Shown here: positions 54,110-62,456 of the stretch, piece after piece | How the letters are laid out: each line of letters opens with the position of its first letter | Numbering within the stretch: the first letter of the stretch is position 1 | NCBI RefSeq assembly: GCF_006152065.1 | Contig: NZ_VDFW01000020.1 | Location: 61,638 to 125,637, forward strand | Length of the DNA stretch: 64,000 bases | Reading direction: 5' to 3' | Origin: Amycolatopsis alkalitolerans | GTDB taxonomy: Bacteria; Actinomycetota; Actinomycetes; Mycobacteriales; Pseudonocardiaceae | Notes under the pieces: model-generated | The model's input: only the letters and a program-made list of their open reading frames with translations | What the model was told of the DNA's origin: nothing | The model's database searches: none | Position numbers and translations under genes: made by a program

Positions 54110-55162
54110 TCAGTGGCCGAGCGGGAGTTCGCCGTGGAGTAGATCGGTGTGCAGGCTGTCGACCCCCGGTACGGCCGAGTGGGCCATGCCGGCGAGCGAG
54201 CCGTGGGACAGCGAGTCCGGCAGCACGCTCGCGTGCGAAACCGTGCTCTCCACGGTGTGGGTCACCTGCGGCACGGCGGCGTCCGCGGCCGGCAGGGCCG
54301 GGGGCTGGGCCACCACGTGCACCGGCAGGTCGGCCGGCAGGTGCACCGGCGCCGACACGGTGGGCAGGTTGGAGGTGAGGTCACCGGCCATCGAGACCGC
54401 GGACGTGACGTGGTTCGCGAGATCGGCGCCGCCCGCGGTGACGGCTCCGCCGAGGCCCGTTCCGGCGGTCGAGATGTGGTCGCCGAGCATGGCCGAGCCG
54501 TTGGCGATACCCGAGGTCGCCATCTCGGTGCCGGAGGTGACGTAGCTCGTGGCGGTCTCCGTGACCGGGGTGCCGCCGGTGAGCGCCGCCGAGTCGAGGG
54601 TGCCGCCGAGGTCGCTCACCGAGCCGAAGCTCGGCACCGACAGCGGCAGGCTGTCGGTCGTGATCCCGTAGGTGCCCAGTGGCGACTCCATGCCCGCGCC
54701 GAGCGAACCGGTGGTCGCGGCGAGGGCGCCGGTCACGTCACCGGCCGGGGTGCTGGCCAGCATGCCCGTGGCCAGACCGTCCGCGCTGCCCTGGAAGGTG
54801 CCCGAAACGCCCATGGCGTCCGTGACCGAACTCAGCGTTCCGGCCGTCGAAAGGGCCGTGTCCGGCAGGCTCTGCGCGACGGAGGCGACGGTCTCCAGGT
54901 GCGTGAGCGCGCAGTGCAGGTCGTCGGTGCCGAAGGCGTCGGTGGGCAGCGAGGCGAGCCCGCTCTCGACCGCGTCCGCGACGGGCGCCGGCATGGAGTC
55001 GGTGACCAGGGGGGTGACCTCCTGGACGTCGGCACCGGTGATGTCGCCGAGGCCGGCGGCTGAGAGCGCGGAGGCCGGGTCGCTCAGGAAGGCCGAGCCG
55101 AAGTCGGCGTTGGAGATCAGGTTGAACACGAACTCGTGCAGGGTTTGGATCGGTTGGGACAA
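54110..55162 (-). CDS. IniB N-terminal-domain protein
   Basis: A 350-residue protein. The first about 55 residues (TLHEFVFNLISNADFGSAFL, SDPASALSAAGLGDITGADV) match the IniB N-terminal domain. The rest is low-complexity Gly/Ala/Ser/Thr-rich sequence ending in a His-rich tail. IniB belongs to the isoniazid-inducible iniBAC system with dynamin-like IniA/IniC, but no dynamin-like gene is present here. TTG at 55162 with gcggag 8 nt before it is the best start. Confidence 0.82.
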   Translation of the reverse strand: MSQPIQTLHEFVFNLISNADFGSAFLSDPASALSAAGLGDITGADVQEVTPLVTDSMPAPVADAVESGLASLPTDAFGTDDLHCALTHLETVASVAQSLPDTALSTAGTLSSVTDAMGVSGTFQGSADGLATGMLASTPAGDVTGALAATTGSLGAGMESPLGTYGITTDSLPLSVPSFGSVSDLGGTLDSAALTGGTPVTETATSYVTSGTEMATSGIANGSAMLGDHISTAGTGLGGAVTAGGADLANHVTSAVSMAGDLTSNLPTVSAPVHLPADLPVHVVAQPPALPAADAAVPQVTHTVESTVSHASVLPDSLSHGSLAGMAHSAVPGVDSLHTDLLHGELPLGH

Positions 55163-55291
55163 CGGATACTCCGCAATCTAGGGGGCGGGGACATGCGTGT
55201 GGGGGGTTTCCCGCCACACGGCCCGACCGAACCTAGAGATCAACTTGTGCGGGCACATCGGGGATCAAGCCGCATCTATACACAGAGTTGG

Positions 55292-55945
55292 TCAAGACCT
55301 ACTTAGGGGGTTAGGGGATTTCACCCTATTGTGCAAAGCGGTGTGCAGGTGGCGGCGGTAGGTGACCACGCCAACGGCTCCAGCCGCGATGACCGCCCAC
55401 CCGATCGGGCGGCCGATCGCGAGGAAGGTACTCGTCGACAGGGTCAGCGCGAGCACCAGGAGCAGGGCCGCGTGCACGAAGAGGAGAGCGCCGATCAAGG
55501 CCGTCATCACCGACAGCGCCCGCCGCTGGGCGGGCCCGGCGGGTATGTCCGCGCCTTTGCGGCTCGCGATCATCCGGAACGCGACCAGGAGCAGCGGTCG
55601 GCCGATCGCGGCCGAGACGAGCAGCACCAGCCCCAGCGGTCCGGTGACGATCGCGTCGTGCAGCTTGAGCACCAGTGGGTTGCCGCCGGTGAGCCCCAGC
55701 ACGATGAGGACGATCCCGAACATGACGGTCGCGGACACGCCGACCGGATCCAGCCGGCGGCGGATCGCGAACCCCGCAGCGGTCAGCACGACCGGGATCG
55801 CCGCCCCGATGCCGAGCGAGAGCACGTCGTTGTGCAGGCGCGGGGACAGGACGAGGTAGACGGCCAGCGGCAGGACGGCGTTCCGCAGCAGGCTCGGCAG
55901 GAGTGTGCGCAGCAACGCTTTCGGTTGCGGTGCGGGTGTTGTCAT
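55292..55945 (-). CDS. VC0807-like integral membrane protein
   Basis: A 217-residue membrane protein with about six helices (NAVLPLAVYLVLSPRL, LSLGIGAAIPVVLTAAGFAI, VMFGIVLIVLGLTGG, GPLGLVLLVSAAIGRPLLLV). The motif IGRPLLLVAFRMIASRKG resembles the VC0807/septation-protein-A-like family. Function unknown. It has no operon partner. Confidence 0.7.
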   Translation of the reverse strand: MTTPAPQPKALLRTLLPSLLRNAVLPLAVYLVLSPRLHNDVLSLGIGAAIPVVLTAAGFAIRRRLDPVGVSATVMFGIVLIVLGLTGGNPLVLKLHDAIVTGPLGLVLLVSAAIGRPLLLVAFRMIASRKGADIPAGPAQRRALSVMTALIGALLFVHAALLLVLALTLSTSTFLAIGRPIGWAVIAAGAVGVVTYRRHLHTALHNRVKSPNPLSRS

Positions 55946-56154
55946 GGTTCCGATGCTCGTGCCCGCGCGGCGTCCTGTCGTCGGCGCGCGGGTGGGACCG
56001 CGCGTGCACCCGTGGTTGGTTCGCCGGCCGTGGTCCTACACCGCTGGTTTGATTTCGCGGGCGCGCTCCCGCGGGCCCGGACCGCTTCGCGCACCGACCG
56101 GTCGTACCCGCAGGTCCATCAGCACGACGTCGGGCCGCCCAAACACGCCAGAAA

Positions 56155-56211
56155 CTTAAGTCTGCACTTGACTTTTACCGGCCGGTGGATAAAGTTAAGT
56201 GCATGCTTAAG
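56155..56211. promoter_or_regulatory. inverted operator pair and -10 of the ArsR gene
   Basis: CTTAAGTCTGCACTTGAC (56155-56172) and GTTAAGTGCATGCTTAAG (56194-56211) are inverted copies matching at 15 of 18 bases. They flank TAAAGT (56190-56195), which lies 7 nt before the ATG. The second copy spans the start codon, fitting autorepression. Confidence 0.65.
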
Positions 56212-56532
56212 CATCAGGCGGTGGATCGAGTGTTCCACGCGCTCGGGGATACGAACCGGCGGGTGGTGATCGAGCGCCTGACCCGCGGCCCGGCCACCGT
56301 GAGCGAGCTGGCGGCCCAGCTTGGGGTGACCGTCGCCGCGACGGTCCAGCACCTCCGGGTGCTGCAGGACAGCGAACTGGTGCGGTCGGAGAAGGTCGGG
56401 CGGGTCCGCACCTGCCAGATCGATCCGGCCGGCCTCCGCAACGCGGAGGCGTGGTTGCAGCGCCAGCGCACGGCATGGGAGCACCGCCTGGACCGCCTCG
56501 GCGCAGTGCTCGACGACCAGACGAAGGAGTAA
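56203..56532 (+). CDS. ArsR-family winged-helix regulator
   Basis: A 109-residue ArsR protein. DRVFHALGDTNRRVVIERLT, SELAAQLGVTVAATVQHLRV and LVRSEKVGRVRTCQIDPAGL form the winged helix; no metal-binding Cys pair is present, so it is of the SRPBCC-linked, non-metal type. ATG 56203 follows TAAAGT by 7 nt (leaderless); a GTG at 56185 is also in frame. It probably represses itself and the SRPBCC gene 5 bp downstream. Confidence 0.88.
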   Translation: MLKHQAVDRVFHALGDTNRRVVIERLTRGPATVSELAAQLGVTVAATVQHLRVLQDSELVRSEKVGRVRTCQIDPAGLRNAEAWLQRQRTAWEHRLDRLGAVLDDQTKE

Positions 56533-56537
56533 GGATC

Positions 56538-56981
56538 ATGACCGACCACTCGGTGAAACACAGCACGTTCACGCTGGAACGGACCTATGCCGCCGCGCCC
56601 GCCGTGGTCTTCGCGGCCTGGTCCGACCGCGACACGAAGGCGAAGTGGTTCGCGGCCGAGGACAGTCGCTACTCGCTGGACTTCCGAGTCGGCGGCACCG
56701 AAGCCGTGCACGGCGGCGAAGGGGCCGACCTCGTCGCGAGGAGCGAGTACCACGACATCGTCCCCGACGATCGGATCGTCTACACCACGACCCTGTTCAG
56801 CGACGAGGTCCTGTCGACCGTGTCGCTGACCACCGTGCGGTTCGTCCGCGACGGCGACGGGACCCGCCTGGTGCTCACCGAACAGGGCACCTTCCTGGAC
56901 GACCGGGAACAGCCCGAGTGGCGCGAGCAGGGCACCGGCGACTGGCTGGACGCCCTCGGCCGTCAGGTGGCCCAGCGATGA
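56538..56981 (+). CDS. SRPBCC/AHSA1-domain protein
   Basis: A 147-residue START-like protein: LERTYAAAPAVVFAAWSDRD, TKAKWFAAEDS, DFRVGGTEAVHGG, GDWLDALGRQVAQ. It is typically coupled to an ArsR regulator as here (5-bp gap, gaaggagtaagg site). The fold binds hydrophobic ligands in a deep cavity; ligand unknown. Confidence 0.88.
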   Translation: MTDHSVKHSTFTLERTYAAAPAVVFAAWSDRDTKAKWFAAEDSRYSLDFRVGGTEAVHGGEGADLVARSEYHDIVPDDRIVYTTTLFSDEVLSTVSLTTVRFVRDGDGTRLVLTEQGTFLDDREQPEWREQGTGDWLDALGRQVAQR

Positions 56982-57052
56982 CGGCGGAGGGCGACCGGGA
57001 GAGTGGAGACCTTGTCGCGCGGCTGGCCTGGGCTACCCCGCTCGCGTGGTGA

Positions 57053-58426
57053 TCACGGCCAGTCGACGCTCAGGTACTGGATCTCGGTGAACTCGTGCAG
57101 CCCTTCACGGGCGCCTTCCCGGCCGAGCCCGCTCTGCTTCAGCCCGCCGAACGGCGCGGACGGATCGGAGACCAGACCGCGGTTGATCCCGACCATGCCG
57201 GCGTCGGTCGCCTCGCCGAGACGCAGGGCGTCCTGCAGGTTCCCGGCGTAGACATAGGCCGCGAGGCCCATTTCGGTCGCGTTCACCTGCGTGAGCAGCT
57301 CCTCCTCGTCCCGCCAGGTGACGACCGGCGCGACCGGGCCGAAGATCTCCTCCTGGACGACGTCCGCATCCGGGGGCACGTCGGCCAGCACGACCGGCGC
57401 GAAGAAATACCCCTTGCCGTCACTGGGAATCTCGGCGCGTGCCACCACCCGCGCACCGGCCGCCAGCGCCGAATCGACGAGCTTCGTCACGCCGTCGACG
57501 GCCTTCGCGCTGATGAGCGGGCCGACGTCGCCCGAGGGGCCGACGTTCAGTGCCTCGACCCGCTTTCCCAGCCTGGCAAGGAAATCCTCGGCGACGTCGG
57601 CGTGCACGTAGAACCGGTTCGCGGCCGTGCAGGCCTGGCCGCCGTTGCGGAACTTCGCGATCATCGCGCCGTCGACCGCGGCGTCGAGGTCCGCGTCGGC
57701 GGTCACCACGAACGGTGCGTTCCCGCCGAGTTCCATCGAAGCGTTCACCACGCGGTCCGCGGCCTGGCGAAGCAGGAGCCGGCCCACCCGGGTCGAGCCG
57801 GTGAAGGAGATTTTGCGCACCCGGGGGTCCTCGAGCCAGGTGGTGACCACGGAACCCGCATCGGTGGTGGTCACCAGGTTGACCACACCGTCGGGCACGC
57901 CCGCTTCGGCGAGCAGGCGGGCGATCGCGAGTGCGGTGAGCGGGGTTTCCGCGGCGGGCTTGAGCACGACGGTGCAGCCCGCGGCCAGCGCCGGGCCGAT
58001 CTTGCGGGTGGCCATCGCCGCCGGGAAGTTCCACGGGGTCACGAGCGCCGCGACGCCGACGGGCCGCCGGGTCACAACCGTGCGGGTGCCACCGGCGGGG
58101 GAGGGGCCGTAGGCGCCGTCCGCGCGCACGGCTTCCTCGCCGTACCAGCGGAAGAACTCCGCGGCGTAGGTGACTTCGCCACGCGCGTCGGCGAGCGGCT
58201 TGCCGTTCTCGCGCACGATGAGCGCGGCCAGTTCCTCGCGGTCGCGCAGCATCAGTTCGAACGTGCGGTGCAGCAGTTCGGACCGCGTGCGGGCCGGAGT
58301 GCCGGCCCAGGCGCGGGCGGCCGCCGCGGCCGCGTCGACAGCCGCGGTCGCCTCGGCCGGACCGCCGTCCATGACCATCGCGATCGTCTCGCCGGTCGCG
58401 GGGTCTTCCACGGGGAATTCGGTCAT
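57053..58426 (-). CDS. aldehyde dehydrogenase, GabD-like
   Basis: A 457-residue aldehyde dehydrogenase closest in style to succinate-semialdehyde dehydrogenase. Motifs: TPWNFPAAMATRKIGPALAA, KISFTGSTRVGRLLLRQAAD, the Glu in MELGGNAPFVV, and catalytic Cys in FRNGGQACTAANRFYV. ATG 58426 is the first good start. It is divergent from a LysR gene with a palindromic LysR box between them, so it is probably induced by its substrate. Confidence 0.92.
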   Translation of the reverse strand: MTEFPVEDPATGETIAMVMDGGPAEATAAVDAAAAAARAWAGTPARTRSELLHRTFELMLRDREELAALIVRENGKPLADARGEVTYAAEFFRWYGEEAVRADGAYGPSPAGGTRTVVTRRPVGVAALVTPWNFPAAMATRKIGPALAAGCTVVLKPAAETPLTALAIARLLAEAGVPDGVVNLVTTTDAGSVVTTWLEDPRVRKISFTGSTRVGRLLLRQAADRVVNASMELGGNAPFVVTADADLDAAVDGAMIAKFRNGGQACTAANRFYVHADVAEDFLARLGKRVEALNVGPSGDVGPLISAKAVDGVTKLVDSALAAGARVVARAEIPSDGKGYFFAPVVLADVPPDADVVQEEIFGPVAPVVTWRDEEELLTQVNATEMGLAAYVYAGNLQDALRLGEATDAGMVGINRGLVSDPSAPFGGLKQSGLGREGAREGLHEFTEIQYLSVDWP

Positions 58427-58482
58427 GCTTCCAGCCTGAGCCGGAGTGGCCATGCCGTCCATTGCCTGTTTTCTTGGCTTGC

Positions 58483-58499
58483 TATGCCTGTCCGGCATA
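58483..58499. promoter_or_regulatory. LysR-type T-N11-A box
   Basis: TATGCC-TGTCC-GGCATA is a perfect 6-bp dyad. It overlaps the -10 (CATACT, 58496-58501) of the leaderless lysR transcript and lies 57 bp before the divergent aldehyde dehydrogenase start, the usual arrangement for autorepression plus activation. Confidence 0.75.
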
Positions 58500-58507
58500 C
58501 TGGGCAC

Positions 58508-59497
58508 GTGGAGTTGCGGACCTTGCGGTACTTCGTTGCCGTCGCCGGACGGGGCTCGGTCAGCGCGGCGGCCGAGGTCGTGCACGTGACCCAGCCCGCG
58601 CTTTCCCGCCAGCTGCGGCATCTGGAGCGTGAGCTGCGGCTCGACCTGTTCGACCGGCGCGGCAACCGGCTCGAGCTGACCGCGGCCGGCGCGCAGTTTC
58701 TGCCCGTCGCGCGGGATGTCCTGCGGCGTGCCGACGACGCGTTGTCCGCCGCCGAGGCGTTCGCCGCCGGTCACCTCGTGCGGATCACGATCTCCGCGCC
58801 GACCACGACGCTTACCGACCTGGTCGCCCCGTTCCTGGCGACCTTCGGGCCCGGCGACCCGCTGCCGACAGTGGTCGAGACCACCGGCACCGGGGCGCTG
58901 CGGCACGGCGCCGACCTCGCGATCGTGACGCAACCTCCCGCCACGGAATGGGATTCGCTCGCGCTGGCGGTATTGCCGTTGTGGGCCTATGTGCCAGCCG
59001 GACATCCGTGGCGTCGGCGCAAGCGCGTGCGGCTGGCGGACCTGGTGCGCGAGCCGCTGGTCGTGCTCGACCCGTCGTTCCGCGCGCGGCAGATCCTGCA
59101 GGAGGCGCTCGCGACGGATGGCCTCGGGACGCGGGAACTCATCGAATGCGGCAACGCCCAGGTCGCGCAAGCGCTTGCGGCGGCGGGACGGGGCGTCGCG
59201 GTAGTCTCGGACGACCCCCGCTTCGGGCTGCACGGGCTGCGGATCTCCGGCGCCTCGGCCGAACTGCGGATCTCGCTCTTCGCGGCCTGGGCGCCCTCGC
59301 ATCACGCGGCGAGTTCGCTCGCATCGCTCGCGCACCGCCTGCGGACCTTCGCCGCCGACCGGTACGGCACCGAAGTCCTCCCGACGTCTGGAGTGTCGAG
59401 CGTCCACCCGGCTCCGTGCGCGAACGGTCACCGTCCAAGGGCGGCGACTCCGCACAGGCTGACCCGGCGCGGTGCGTCCTCCTCGTCCGGGACGTAG
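58508..59497 (+). CDS. LysR-family regulator
   Basis: A 329-residue LysR protein. The N-terminal HTH (ELRTLRYFVAVAGRGSVSAA, QPALSRQLRHLERELRLDLF) is followed by the periplasmic-binding-like sensor (ITISAPTTTLTDLVAPFLAT). GTG 58508 lies 6 nt after CATACT. The last about 25 residues overlap the convergent methyltransferase gene and look non-conserved, so the functional end may be near residue 300. Confidence 0.9.
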   Translation: MELRTLRYFVAVAGRGSVSAAAEVVHVTQPALSRQLRHLERELRLDLFDRRGNRLELTAAGAQFLPVARDVLRRADDALSAAEAFAAGHLVRITISAPTTTLTDLVAPFLATFGPGDPLPTVVETTGTGALRHGADLAIVTQPPATEWDSLALAVLPLWAYVPAGHPWRRRKRVRLADLVREPLVVLDPSFRARQILQEALATDGLGTRELIECGNAQVAQALAAAGRGVAVVSDDPRFGLHGLRISGASAELRISLFAAWAPSHHAASSLASLAHRLRTFAADRYGTEVLPTSGVSSVHPAPCANGHRPRAATPHRLTRRGASSSSGT

Positions 59498-60232
59498 TCC
59501 GGATCCTCCGGGCGCCAGTCCGGCAGCGGCACGAGCCCCGGCTCGACGAGTTTCAGCCCGGTGAAGAACGCGGCGACCTCGTCCGGATCGCGGATCGCGG
59601 ATCGCGAGATTCTCCGCGACCGCACTGTTGTACGCGCGCGTCGACTCGCTCTGCAGAGCGCCGGTCCGCCCGCCGACCCGCGTGAGATGGCTCAGCGCGA
59701 GGTAACTGCCGGGCGCCAGCGGCGCGAGGTAGGCACGCACCAGATCGTGCGCATCGGGGACGAAATGCAGTACGGAGATCATCAGCACGGCCACCGGGCG
59801 GGAGAAGTCCAGCATCCGGGTCACCTCCGGCGAGCCGAGCACCGCGCCCGGATCCCGCAGGTCCGCCTGCAGGATGGTCGCAAAAGCGTTGTCGCGCAAC
59901 AGGTCCCGGCTGATCGAGACCGCTTCCGGTTCGTGGTCCACATAGACCACGCGCGCCTGGGGATCGACCGCCTGCGCGATCTGGTGCACGTTCCCCGCGC
60001 TGGGAATGCCCGAGCCCAGATCGAGAAACTGCCGCACCCCGGCCTCGCACAGGAAACGGACGGCCCGGCCGAGGAACTGCCGGTTGTAGCGGGCCCCGAC
60101 GCCCGCCATCGGGAACGCCCGGAGCATCTGCGCGGCCGCCTCCCGGTCGACCGCGTAGTTGCTGGTGCCGCCGAGCAGGTAGTCGTAGACACGCGCCGCG
60201 GCGGCAACAGTGGGCTCCGCGCTTTCGGACAT
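59428..60232 (-). pseudogene. SAM-dependent methyltransferase (PF04672 type), frameshifted by a 7-bp repeat
   Basis: The start (ARVYDYLLGGTSNYAVDREA, FLDLGSGIPSAGNVHQIAQA, VDHEPEAVSISRDLLRDNAF) is the actinobacterial methyltransferase family formerly DUF574. At 59585-59605 three copies of GGATCGC occur; with two copies the frame runs on into DPDEVAAFFTGLKLVEPGLV and ends at 59428 as a normal 265-residue protein. With three it is out of frame. It overlaps by 1 nt the XRE/DUF5753 gene upstream. Confidence 0.85.
59585..59605. repeat. tandem 7-bp repeat, three copies, inside the methyltransferase gene
   Basis: GGATCGC occurs three times in direct succession. A unit length of 7 is not a multiple of 3, so copy-number change switches the reading frame. 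Confidence 0.9.
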
Positions 60233-61125
60233 CAGGTCATCCCTTCGCGGAAGCTCCGCTGGACCCGGCGGAGGAACCGGCGGGTCGTCTCCGGGCTCAG
60301 CGCGGCGATGGTCGCGTTGAGCCAGAGTTGCTCGTACTCCTGGATGTTGTCGTCGGGCACGAGGCGGCCGGCGACCGGGGTGAAGGCGAAGTCGAGATGC
60401 CGGCGAAACTCGCCGATCACGCCGGGCGCGGGCAGGCGCAGCAACGCGAACCGCTGGTCCAGCACGGTGTCCGAGACCAGCCCCGGCGGCGGCGCGAACG
60501 GCACCACCTGCAGCGTGACGTTGGGGTGCGCGGACAGCCGCAGCAGGTGCTCGATCTGCTCGTCCATCACCCGCGCGCCGCCGCGGACCCGGCGCACGCA
60601 GGATTCGCTGAGCACCGCGTACAGCTCGGGAGGCTCTTTGTGGGACAGCACTTGTTGCCGCTCGTGAACGGCGGCGACGCTTTCCTCCGGCCGCGCTCCG
60701 ACCCGCAGATACGATTCGCTCTGCAGCAGGCTCGGAATCCGCTCGATACCCACTATTCGGATCAGCCGGGCGTCCTCCTCGAGGTCGATGTACTGGCGGA
60801 ACGATTCCGGATGTGTGGCCCGCGCCCCGCGCCAGCGGCCGCGCTGGGATGTGCCGCTGTTGAGCCGCAGTGCCAGTTCGAGCGCGACGCCGTTCCTGGT
60901 GCCGTAGGCGTTCAGCAGCGCGTGGAGGTCTTCGTCGGTGATCCCGCCGTCGCCGTTCTCCAGCCGGGTGATCTTGTTCTGCACGCTGCGCGGCGTGGTG
61001 CCCGGCCAGATCAGCCCGCCGACCTCTTCCTGGGTGAGACCCCGCTGCTCGCGCAGATGCCTCAGCAGCGCGGCGAGCTGGAACCTGCGGCCGGTCGGGG
61101 TCCGGGCCACCGGGGGAACTGTCAC
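60232..61125 (-). CDS. XRE-family regulator with DUF5753
   Basis: A 297-residue protein. The N-terminal helix-turn-helix (LAALLRHLREQRGLTQEEVG, RSVQNKITRLENG) is followed by DUF5753 (IVGIERIPSLLQSESYLRVG, LSESCVRRVRGGARVMDEQI, HPNVTLQVVPFA). These regulators are frequent in Streptomyces and Amycolatopsis, often with DUF397 partners; none is adjacent here. GTG 61125 is the start. The stop overlaps the methyltransferase start (TGATG). Confidence 0.9.
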   Translation of the reverse strand: MTVPPVARTPTGRRFQLAALLRHLREQRGLTQEEVGGLIWPGTTPRSVQNKITRLENGDGGITDEDLHALLNAYGTRNGVALELALRLNSGTSQRGRWRGARATHPESFRQYIDLEEDARLIRIVGIERIPSLLQSESYLRVGARPEESVAAVHERQQVLSHKEPPELYAVLSESCVRRVRGGARVMDEQIEHLLRLSAHPNVTLQVVPFAPPPGLVSDTVLDQRFALLRLPAPGVIGEFRRHLDFAFTPVAGRLVPDDNIQEYEQLWLNATIAALSPETTRRFLRRVQRSFREGMT

Positions 61126-61248
61126 GGCATTCTTTCGATCTGGCGAAGTGGCGGGACGAATTCTAAACAGCGTTCCGGGTTTAATCCAGCTTTCGTACTC
61201 GTCCTGGCTGTGCGGAGGGGTCGCGATTCGGGAAGTACTCTGGTCGGC

Positions 61249-61281
61249 ATGCGGGGTTTCGTACGGCTGGCGTGCCGATGA
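61249..61281 (+). CDS. leaderless 10-aa uORF before the MarR gene
   Basis: TACTCT (61236-61241), 7 nt, then ATG starts MRGFVRLACR and ends with TGA at 61279-61281. The stop overlaps the MarR start codon (ATGA at 61278). The MarR gene has no Shine-Dalgarno of its own, so translation is probably coupled through this uORF. Confidence 0.6.
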   Translation: MRGFVRLACR

Positions 61282-61769
61282 CGGCGCACGCTTCGGCCGA
61301 GACCGCCCGGCGGCGCAGGCGGCTGGTCACGGGGGTCAAGGATGCGCTGCGGGACCTGAACCGGCAGCTGTCCGTGCTCGACCACCGGGTCGGTGCGCGA
61401 GCGAAGCTGAAGGACGCCGATCTCGACTGCCTGGACATCATTTCGCGCCAGGGCCCGCTCGGCCCGAGTGCCCTGGCCCGCCTCGCCGGCCTGCACCCGG
61501 CGACGATCACGGGGATCCTGGACCGTCTCGAACGCGACGGCTGGGTCGTGCGCGAGCGCGACCCGGACGACCGCCGCGCGGTGGTGGTGCGGGCGCTGCG
61601 GGAGCGGGGCGGGGAGCTGTTCCGGTTGTACGGCGGGATGAACCGGTCGATGGACGAGCTGATCGCCGGTTACCGCGACGACGAACTGGAGCTGCTGGCG
61701 GGGTTCTTGCGAAGGGTGACCGAGGCGGGCGAGCAGGCGACGAACGAGCTGAACGGCCCCACCACCTGA
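61278..61769 (+). CDS. MarR-family regulator
   Basis: A 163-residue MarR protein. The winged helix is DLDCLDIISRQGPLGPSALA, LAGLHPATITGILDRLERDG, RERDPDDRRAVVVRA, residues 55-120. I start it at ATG 61278 (ATGA overlap with the uORF); GTG 61272 is also possible. The target is unknown. Confidence 0.88.
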   Translation: MTAHASAETARRRRRLVTGVKDALRDLNRQLSVLDHRVGARAKLKDADLDCLDIISRQGPLGPSALARLAGLHPATITGILDRLERDGWVVRERDPDDRRAVVVRALRERGGELFRLYGGMNRSMDELIAGYRDDELELLAGFLRRVTEAGEQATNELNGPTT

Positions 61770-61877
61770 GCCGTTACCGCGCCTCGCGCGGGCCGCGTGC
61801 TTGGCGGCGAGGTCCATGCCGAGCCGCGCGGCGTCTTCCGTTGGGTGCGCCGCAAAGGCCCGTCTGCCGGTACTCGG

Positions 61878-62399
61878 TCAACCCAGCACCAACGGTTCCG
61901 ACAGCCGGTGTCCCCGCCGCAGCGCCTGCTCCACCGGATCATCCGGATCCGCCGGACCGCGGCCGGGCCCCGGCTGGAACTCGATCTCCGGCGCGCCGGG
62001 CACGCGGCGGCAGTGCCCGCAGAACCCGCTGGGCTCCAGTGGGTTCCCGCAGGCCGCGTGCCGGAAGAGCGTGCGCGGGCCGTTCGGCGCCAGGTTCCGG
62101 TTCCCCCACGCATCCAGCGCGTGCAGCGCCGGCCAGAGATCCAGACCTTTCTGGGTCAACCGGTACTCGTGCCGGCCGGGGCGGTATTCGTGCCGGTCGA
62201 GGATATGTGCGGCGGTGAGCCTGTCCAGCCGGACCGTCAGCACTGCTTTCGGAATTCCCAGGTGGCGGTGCAGGTCGGTGAAGCGCCGCAGGCCGAAGAA
62301 GCAGTCCCGCAGGATGAGCAGGGTCCATCGCTCGCCCACGACCTCCAGGGTGCGTGCGATCGAGCACTCCTGGTTCGCGTAGTCGGACTTCAGCGCCAT
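61878..62399 (-). CDS. HxlR-family regulator with C-terminal zinc-ribbon-like tail
   Basis: A 173-residue protein. The HxlR winged helix has the N-terminal Cys (NQECSIARTLEVVGERWTLL), then ILRDCFFGLRRFTDLHRHLG and TAAHILDRHEYRPGRHEYRL. The tail ACGNPLEPSGFCGHC adds Cys residues that could bind zinc. ATG 62399 follows TACGCT by 6 nt on the minus strand (leaderless). HxlR proteins often sense electrophiles. Confidence 0.88.
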   Translation of the reverse strand: MALKSDYANQECSIARTLEVVGERWTLLILRDCFFGLRRFTDLHRHLGIPKAVLTVRLDRLTAAHILDRHEYRPGRHEYRLTQKGLDLWPALHALDAWGNRNLAPNGPRTLFRHAACGNPLEPSGFCGHCRRVPGAPEIEFQPGPGRGPADPDDPVEQALRRGHRLSEPLVLG

Positions 62400-62456
62400 G
62401 CGGCCAGCGTAGTCGGCGGTTCAATGAACAGACAGAACCAGCTATGGTTCGAGCCT

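Noticed and set aside
56979..57053. 24-codon frame overlapping the end of the SRPBCC gene (ATGA)
   Set aside because: It has no recognisable features and ends at the stop of the convergent gene; it could be chance.
57053..60232. One open minus-strand frame joining methyltransferase and aldehyde dehydrogenase
   Set aside because: The middle is antisense to the LysR gene. The join is due to the 7-bp repeat frameshift plus absence of stops; two separate genes are meant.
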